Assembly (NCBI RefSeq): GCF_040869045.1 | Contig: NC_090319.1 | Span: 346,064,302-346,128,301, forward strand | Direction of reading: 5' to 3' | Source: Eurosta solidaginis | Taxonomy: Eukaryota; Arthropoda; Insecta; Diptera; Tephritidae | DNA length: 64,000 nucleotides | Translations under genes and position numbers: made by a program | In this document: piece after piece, positions 57,880 through 64,000 of the stretch | Position numbering within the stretch: position 1 is the first letter of the stretch | How the letters are laid out: each line of letters starts with the position of its first letter | Notes under the pieces: model-generated | What the model was told of the DNA's origin: nothing | What the model saw: only the letters and a program-made list of their open reading frames with translations | Database searches by the model: none

Positions 57880-58410
57880 TTGTCCTTGGTTATTAATTTT
57901 AAATTGATTTAAAGCATATGTATGTCTTTGCCAATCTTCCTATCCTTTTAGCACACTCCTTTAATTTTTATCATGACTGTACATTTATATATTTGATTAT
58001 AATTTGTCTTATCCAAGAATTATGGTCAAATTTGGTATATCTAATTGTTTAAATTATATTTAAAGCATATATATGTCTTTGCAAGTAGTCCAATCCTTTT
58101 AGCTCCAATCCTTTTAGCACACTCTTTTAATTTTTATCATGACTGTACATTTATGTATTTCATGGTTATTAACTTAAAATTGATTTGATTTAAAGCATAT
58201 GTATGTCTTTGCCAATAGTCCAATCCTTTTAGCACACTCCTTTAATTTTTGTCCTGACTGTACATTTATGTATTTGATTATAACTTGTCTTATCCAAGAG
58301 TTATGGTCAAATTTGGTATATATAATTGTTAAATTTTTATTTAAGGCATATGTATGTCTTTGCAAGTAGTCCAATCCTTTTAGCTCCTTTAATTTTTATC
58401 ATGATTCATT
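57880..58410 (+). repeat. Tandem repeat, two higher-order units of about 280 bp
   Basis: AAAGCATATGTATGTCTTTG-like starts at about 57913, 58062, 58193 and 58345 alternate in two forms (GCCAATCTTCC/GCCAATAGTCC versus GCAAGTAGTCC). ATTTTTATCATGACTGTACA and TTATGGTCAAATTTGGTATA recur at the same spacing. The true unit is therefore a dimer of about 280 bp present about twice. Confidence 0.82.
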
Positions 58411-58804
58411 TATTTTTACCGCTTGTCTTATTTATGTTAGGTTCTTTTCTTTTTCATTACAGTTATATGTTTCTTTGTCCTCAGCGACATTATATATTTC
58501 CAAAACGGTATGTATGTACATAACGAGATAGTTTTATGTATATATACTTTGCATTTGTTTTAAATTTATCATTTTAATATGATAATAATGAATTGAATAT
58601 TGAATTGAATTTAATATACTGGATAATTGCCCGCTGGCAATTGTCCGTGTTTGACATTGACCCGCGTATAAAACGAAAGTTTTATACATATATGTTTGCA
58701 CATCACATTTGGTTTAATATTTCTTTCACTTATTAGGCTCGAAAGCACTTGACAATTTGAACAAATGAAGTTTGGATATATTGATTTAATTTATTGATTT
58801 AATG

Positions 58805-58970
58805 GTTTACTCCAGATACGATAATTTTTTTTTTTTTTAATCTTTGCCACTTCGATTTCCGCACCATCCTCCATTTTGTTCTCAACCGCATGCATCACGT
58901 CCTATTTTTTGCACACGGTTGAGCTATGGAGAAAAACGAACTTAACGCGACGACGTTACAAACCGAAGTA
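58805..58970 (+). repeat. Dispersed repeat shared with 20280..20460
   Basis: TGGTTTACTCCAGATACGAT, CCATTTTGTTCTCAACCGCA and CGCGACGACGTTACAAAC mirror the copy in mfrn intron 5 in the same order. Confidence 0.7.
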
Positions 58971-59285
58971 AATCAATCCGCACTCTTGTGTGAGTGATTT
59001 GTGCCTTATAACAGCTGATTCGAACAACCTTATGGGAATCAATGTAATCGATTATTGGTGCTATATCGTAACGCTAAGGTCGTAACCGTATCGTAGCCAA
59101 CCAATTGGTTTTTGGTTTTTCGCCATATCCATAACCTAAAAATATTTGAGTTGGTTAATTTAATAACTTTTTGTAGATTTTATTCATTGATTTGGATACG
59201 TTATGACTAGGAGACTTATTTTTTGTGGAATATGTTTGTAATTTTTGGCGTTTTCTTCATTTTTATGAAATTTTCACGATTTTTA

Positions 59286-59947
59286 AGCGCCAAATACACG
59301 ACACGAACATTTCCGCGAACATTCCCGTTATGTCATGTTTCTGCGACCTTTTCTGTCGTGTATGGTGGTGTTTGCCAGTTCGCGCAAATGTTCGCCAAAA
59401 AGCAAAATATTTTAATTTTTGGCGAACATTTACGCGAACTGTTCGTGCGTGTATGGCGAAATAGCTCATAATCGTAGTAATTTCTGAACGGAACAGACGT
59501 GCGCGGAAAAGTAAAATGGGCAATAAAAAATTTCTGAGTGAATTTATTGAAATGTATAAATCTTTGCCATCATTGTGGCAAGTAAAAAGCAAAGATTATT
59601 GTAAATTTTTTGTAAAAGTTGGTCAAATGTTGCCTTGCTCACACGAACGTAATTTTTAAAATCATTTTGTGACGTGAATTCCAGTTCTTTAATAAGCTCA
59701 CTTTGTCCAAGAACTGCTCGTTTTTTAAACCATTCTTTGCACCAAATTCTTTTTTTTGCGATCTTCTCTCTTTTTTTACGCTTAATTGCCACAGCGAGCA
59801 ATATTGCTGCAGCAAAATTGTTGTCCGTATTCATCGCTGTCTGAAAGAGAACTAATGTTCGGCCAAAAGTTCGTATGGTGTATGACCAAAGTTACGAACA
59901 AGAATGCGGAATGTTCGCGGAAATGTTCGTGTCGTGTATTTGGCGCT
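59286..59947 (-). mobile_element. PIF/Harbinger derivative 3, TTA duplication
   Basis: The ends AGCGCCAAATACACGACACG and CGTGTCGTGTATTTGGCGCT are perfect inverted repeats, flanked by TTA on both sides (59283..59285, 59948..59950). A 3-bp TTA/TAA duplication is the hallmark of PIF/Harbinger. The uninterrupted relative at about 60272 shows the empty site (CTTTTAAGTTAAGG on the opposite strand). Several GTTCGCG/CGCGAAC words repeat at both ends. It contains only the front of the transposase. Confidence 0.92.
59544..59834 (-). pseudogene. Harbinger transposase, N-terminal piece
   Basis: The frame MNTDNNFAAAILLAVAIKRK continues with RIWCKEWFKKRAVLGQSELI, then KELEFTSQNDFKNYVRVS and KATFDQLLQKI. 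The front of PIF/Harbinger nucleases typically reads 'W...W...R...G....L..EL...D...F.NY.R.S...F..LL'. The frame ends shortly after. The catalytic DDE part is missing, and the right third is only terminal repeats. It is one of three such truncated pieces in the window. Confidence 0.78.
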
Positions 59948-60087
59948 TTAGGTTAAGGCACCATTAATCGATAACAATGTATCGTATAGGGTTACGTTAG
60001 GGATACGACTACAGCGATACGACAAACGGCACCAACGACTCCGCTTTAATAAAAGAGGAACGTATAAATTTGACAGCTAAAGGGCCA

Positions 60088-60585
60088 ATTAATGGTGACT
60101 TATAACCATAAAATCATAACCAGATAAAACAGCTGATCGAACCTACCTTATTGAAATCAATGTAATCGATTAAAGGTCTAGTTAAACTTTCCTTAACCCT
60201 AACGCCATAGTCGTAACCATACCCATATCCATAACCATCCTCAATGTGATCGATTAATGGTGCCTTAACTTAAAAGTCGTGAAAATTTCATAAAAATGAA
60301 GAAAACGCAAAAAATTACAAACATATTCCACAAAAAATAAGTCTCTTAGTCATAACGTATCCAAAACAATGAATAAAATCTACAAAAAGTTATTAAATCC
60401 ACCAATTCAAATATTTTTAGGTTATAGATATGGCGAGAAACCAAAAACCAATTGGTTGCCTATGATATGGTTATGGCGTTAGCGTTATGGTATGGCACCA
60501 TTAATCGATCACATTGGGGATGGTTATGGATATGGGTATGGTTACGACTATGGCGTTAGGGTTAAGGAAGTTTAATTCGACCTTA
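60088..60585. repeat. ACCATTAATCGAT-family palindrome, second copy
   Basis: TTCCTTAACCCTAACGCCAT near 60193 faces ATGGCGTTAGGGTTAAGGAA near 60553, and GATCGATTAATGGTGCC faces GGCACCATTAATCGATC. The inner part carries TGAAGAAAACGCAAAAAATT. The copy is uninterrupted and serves as the control for 58990..60060. Confidence 0.8.
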
Positions 60586-61331
60586 ATAATCTAGTCTCTT
60601 AAGATGGAACATATGTGACGTCAGTGATAGTAACTGGTATATGACTTGACGGCGATTTCGAAGGTATCAATAACTGACGATTATTGGAAACACGAAACGG
60701 GGCCAAGTCACTCACCATCTGCCATTTCCAACGCAAGAGTTCCTCTCCTTTCCTTACGACCAAAAATGGGTGTCGGTGGAAGTACCTTCTGGACAAGAGC
60801 CATCGCATTACTGAAATAGCAGTATGACAAGTCAAGTATTCGTTCTTAAGCAGACGACTGTTTTGTGATATAAATAAGTGGGCTTTGGGATTGCCTCGTA
60901 AAAAGCACTTTCAATAAGAACTAGGAGCAAAAACTCTAAATTGATGAACGTGTTTGGTCCTGGCTTTTAATACATCGTTCCCTCGTAATGCCTAAAACAA
61001 TATTTGTTATGGAGAATGAGCTTACGAAACAAAAAGGATGTGCATTGTTACCTACGCCGATGACGGCACGATAACGGTAACAGGTCCTGGTGAGTTGTGC
61101 TTTAAAATCAATGACCGTTACTGGGCATCCATTAGGATGAGTTGGCAAAGCAGGGTGCAGAATTCACCGAATCGACGGTAAGCGTCATAAGCTCTTTGAG
61201 ATAAATCAAAAGAAGACAGAAGTTGTAAATGAGTAGGAAAGACGTGGGCAGAAGCGCGGGGCTGCAAAATTTCTAAGATCAAATTCTACGATATGAGACT
61301 CACAAAGTGGCTCTGAAGAGAGAAGACTTAA
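60586..61331. other. Probable decayed LINE, coding not resolved
   Basis: GC content is higher than the flanks. The sequence leads, across the MITE at 61332..61849, into a LINE-type C-terminal motif at 61860 onward. No clean frame remains, so I do not assign domains. Confidence 0.4.
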
Positions 61332-61849
61332 CCCTTTCGCCCTACTGGGACAATAAGTTATTGACACCAAATTTCCCGTTACGCAATATTTTGCACAGAC
61401 ATGTCGCGAAATTTCCTCAGTAACCCGTTATATTTCAGTGCGAAACGTCTATCTGGTACCGTTTTTATTCGTAATATACCGCTTGCTGTAAAATTTAGGT
61501 GTGAATAAATATTATTCCTTCGAAATTGGAAAGAAATTATAATGAAAAAAGTAAGTTTTTTATATTTATAACTGCATTGGGACATATAATCCCAATAATG
61601 CATTTGTTTGGGATAAAAATATCCCAATATTTGTTTATACCTTTAGATGTGTACAAATTTTTGAGCCTTTTGGTATTATTGGGACTTATGCGTCCCACCT
61701 ATAAATGTTATTGGGATTATATATCCCAGGATAATGGTAAGGATTCAGGTATGCCAAACATCTTATATTTTAGCCATATTACAGGATTAGCTGCCGTTAT
61801 GATGAAAACCCCACCTGATTTCGAAAAAAAAAACTCAGGGGTGAAAGGG
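61332..61849. mobile_element. piggyBac-like MITE, TTAA duplication
   Basis: The ends CCCTTTCGCCC and GGGTGAAAGGG are inverted and each is flanked by TTAA (61328..61331, 61850..61853). TTAA duplications with CCC-starting ends are the piggyBac hallmark. The interior repeats words such as TTGGGA and ATCCCA. A + strand open frame (61526..61954) crosses its right edge and so is not one gene. Confidence 0.9.
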
Positions 61850-61853
61850 TTAA

Positions 61854-62115
61854 GGCTCATGATGGGCATACTAATTAAACGCTGCCTTATGGCGTCACAT
61901 GCTTATAAGTTAGGCCGCATCAGCAGCAGCAGATGTAGGAAGTGCGAGCTGTAGGAAGAAACAGTTGGGCACGTTCGTTGTGTTCGTTTCCTGCACTCGT
62001 CAAGGTTCTAGCTATTAGGGGTTGCAGAGTTGCCAGGTATCGAGGCAGCAATTAAGCCAGGTCCTAGAAAATTTTTAGTATTTGCCATATGGACGGAGTT
62101 ATTCTATAGTATATG
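61854..62115 (+). pseudogene. Non-LTR retrotransposon C-terminal fragment (CCHC-like)
   Basis: It encodes CLMASHAYKLGRISSSRCRK and CEL, then a stop; other frames show GHVRCVRF and RKFLVFAIWTELFY. C-x-x-C followed by a later H and C is the pattern of the C-terminal zinc motif in Jockey/R1-type LINE proteins. A single frame is interrupted. The upstream half lies beyond the MITE at 61332..61849. Confidence 0.62.
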
Positions 62116-62401
62116 AAAGTTCTGGCACCTGATTGGGGTTCTTACGTTTGTATCGACACATTTAGTCTATGTGAGGTCTTATTGACCGGCCAGTTCAACC
62201 TAACCTATGGATCTAACGAGTACTCTTTGTCGCTAGTTTCCATATGTCATTAATCTGATAAACCATTTCAGAGCTATTATGATTTGATAAAAAGTACTGA
62301 CCCTGTATCGTGTATAAGGTAAAAAAATTATATAAAATTCATACGAAAAATAAATAAAATTTTGCATCTTTTTTTACTTAAACTCCACCTACCTATGTTT
62401 T

Positions 62402-64000
62402 TATACTCAGTTGAGCAGAGCTCACAGATTATATTAACTTTGATTGGATAACGGTTGGTTGTACAGGTATAAAGGAATCGAGATAGATATAGACTTCCTT
62501 ATATCAAAATCATCGGTATCGAAAAAAAATTCGATTGAGCCATGTCCGTCCGTCCGTCCGTCGATAACTTGAGTAAATTTTTAGGTATCTTGATGACATT
62601 TGGTATGTAGGTTCCTGGGCACTCATCTCAGATCGCTATTTAAAATGAACGATATCGGACAATAACCACGCCCACTTTTTCGATATCGAAAATTTCGAAA
62701 AAATCGAAAAAGTGCGATAATTCATTACCAAATACGGATTAAGAGATGAAACTTGGTAGGTGAGTTGAACTTATGACGCAGAATAGAAAACTAGTAAAAT
62801 TTTGGACAATGGGCGTGGCACCGCCCACTTTTAAAAGAAGGTAATTTAGAAGTTTTGCAAGCTGTAATTTGGCAGTCGTTGAAGATATCATGATGAAATT
62901 TGTCAGAAACGTTACTCTTATTACTATATGTCTGCTTAATAAAAATTAGAAAAATCGGAGTACGACCACGCCCACTTTTTAAAAATTTTTTGTTTTAAAT
63001 TCAAATTTTAAAAGAAAAGTTAATATCTTTACAGTATATAAGTAAATTATGTCAACATTCAACTCCAGTAATGATATGTTGCAACAAAATACAAAAATAA
63101 AAGAAAATTTCAAAATGGGTGTGGCTCCGCCCTTTGTCATTTAATTTGTCTAGGATGCTTTTAATGCCATAAGTCAAACAAAAATTTACCAATCCTTGTG
63201 AAATTTGGTAGGGACATAGATTCTATGACCATAACAGTTTTCTGGGAAAATGGGCGAAATCGGTTGAAGCCACGCCCAGTTTTTATACACAGTCGACCGT
63301 CTGTCCTTCCGCTCGGCCGTTAACACGATAACTTGAGCAAAAATCGATATATCTTTACTAAACTCAGTCTACGTACTTATCTGAACTCACTTTGTATTGG
63401 TGTAAAAAATGGCCGAAATCCGACTATGACCACGCCCACTTTTTCGATATCGAAATTACGAAAAATGAAAAAAATGCCATAATTATATACCAAATACGAA
63501 AAAAGGGATGAAACATGGTAATTGTATTGGTCTATTGACGCAAAATATAACTTTAGAAAAAAACTTGGTAAAATGGGTGTGACACCTACCATATTAAGTA
63601 GAAGAAAATGAAAAAGTTTTGCAGGGCGAAATAAAAAGCCCTTGAAATCTTGGAAGGAATACTGTTCGTGGTATTACATATATAAATAAATTAGCGGTAC
63701 CCGACAGGTGATGTTCTGGATCCCCCTGGTCCACATTTTGGTCGATATCTCGAAAACGCCTTCACATATACAACTAAGGGCCACTCACTTTTAAAACTCT
63801 CATTAATACCTTTAATTTGATACCCATATCGTACAAACAAATTCTAGAGTCACCCCTGGTCCACCTTTATGGCGATATCTTGAAAAGGCGTCCACCTATA
63901 GAACTAAGGCCCACGCCCTTTTAAAATACTCATTAACACCTTTCATTTGATACCCATATTGTACAAAGGCATTCTAGAGTCAACCCTGGTCCACTTTTAT
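62402..64000 (+). mobile_element. Dispersed dipteran repeat element, right part outside window
   Basis: It begins TATACTCAGTTGAGCAGAG and has the (GTCC)n core at about 62545, the boxes GTGGCACCGCCCAC and ACCACGCCCAC, CGATATCGAAA words, and then at about 63725 the first 128-bp array units (ATATCGTACAAAC, GTCACCCCTGGTCCA). It is longer than the copy at 26575..27889: the segment 62800..63160 is absent there, so that copy has an internal deletion or this one holds extra sequence. It continues past the window edge. Confidence 0.86.

Larger units (their letters stand above)
58990..60060. repeat. ACCATTAATCGAT-family palindrome, split by a Harbinger element
   Basis: 58990..59285 and 59948..60060 are the two parts. 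The first part is the inverse of 60270..60510 (CCAATTGGTTTTTGGTTTTT against its complement at about 60430), so the local arrangement is a large inverted repeat. Removing 59286..59947 restores a sequence like TTTTAGGTTAAGGCACCATT. Confidence 0.75.

Noticed and set aside
61526..61954. 142-codon + strand frame as a gene
   Set aside because: It spans the edge of a TTAA-flanked MITE and a LINE remnant, so it is not one coding unit.

Overview
The window looks like a piece of a higher-dipteran genome, most probably a tephritid fruit fly. It is AT-rich, its genes have GT-AG introns, its two host genes match Drosophila-type proteins, and it is crowded with dispersed non-coding repeats. I had no database, so the species call and all family names rest on sequence recognition alone.

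Host genes. (1) The mitochondrial iron carrier mitoferrin (mfrn) lies on the + strand as five coding exons between 11355 and 21336. The first coding exon, which should hold the first carrier signature, is not found in the 11.3 kb upstream. (2) A BOD1/Shg1-domain gene (BOD1L1-like, CG5514-like) lies on the - strand as six exons from 49807 down to 38915. Its last exon (38915..39051) sits 6.9 kb beyond the apparent stop and was found through a strong splice donor overlapping that stop. One internal 93-base exon is a tandem duplicate. The two genes are convergent, and I see no functional link between them.

Everything else is introns and intergenic DNA filled with mobile elements, often nested. 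1..2681: array end of a dispersed element with a 128-bp tandem array. 2682..4615: a 313-bp satellite. 6116..8870: a long inverted-repeat element that holds a degenerate RAG1/Transib-type transposon with a 5-bp target duplication. 9078..9823, 13951..14926, 19676..19998 and 23513..23906: related foldback elements flanked by TA. 12254..12945: a SINE inside a SINE. 15760..18815: a SINE inside a hAT-type element inside a LINE 3' end. 10725..11277 and 25836..26313: solo LTRs. 26362..30744: two copies of one DNA element, the first with three nested insertions and the second serving as an empty-site control. 30766..32250, 37749..38749 and 59286..59947: three PIF/Harbinger derivatives that each keep only a front piece of the transposase. 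33190..34370: a large palindrome. 35050..37725: LINE copies. 40805..43230: a Tc1-type pseudogene split by a 1.1-kb palindrome and a SINE-like insert. 50965..53285: a second LINE type. 55013..56284: a direct duplication. 57880..58410: a tandem repeat. 61332..62115: a piggyBac-like MITE in a LINE tail. 62402..64000: another copy of the element seen at the left edge.

The most unusual item is the RAG1/Transib-type element at 6351..8382. Its protein resembles the C-terminal catalytic half of RAG1, and its left end begins with CACAGTG, the sequence of the V(D)J recombination heptamer.
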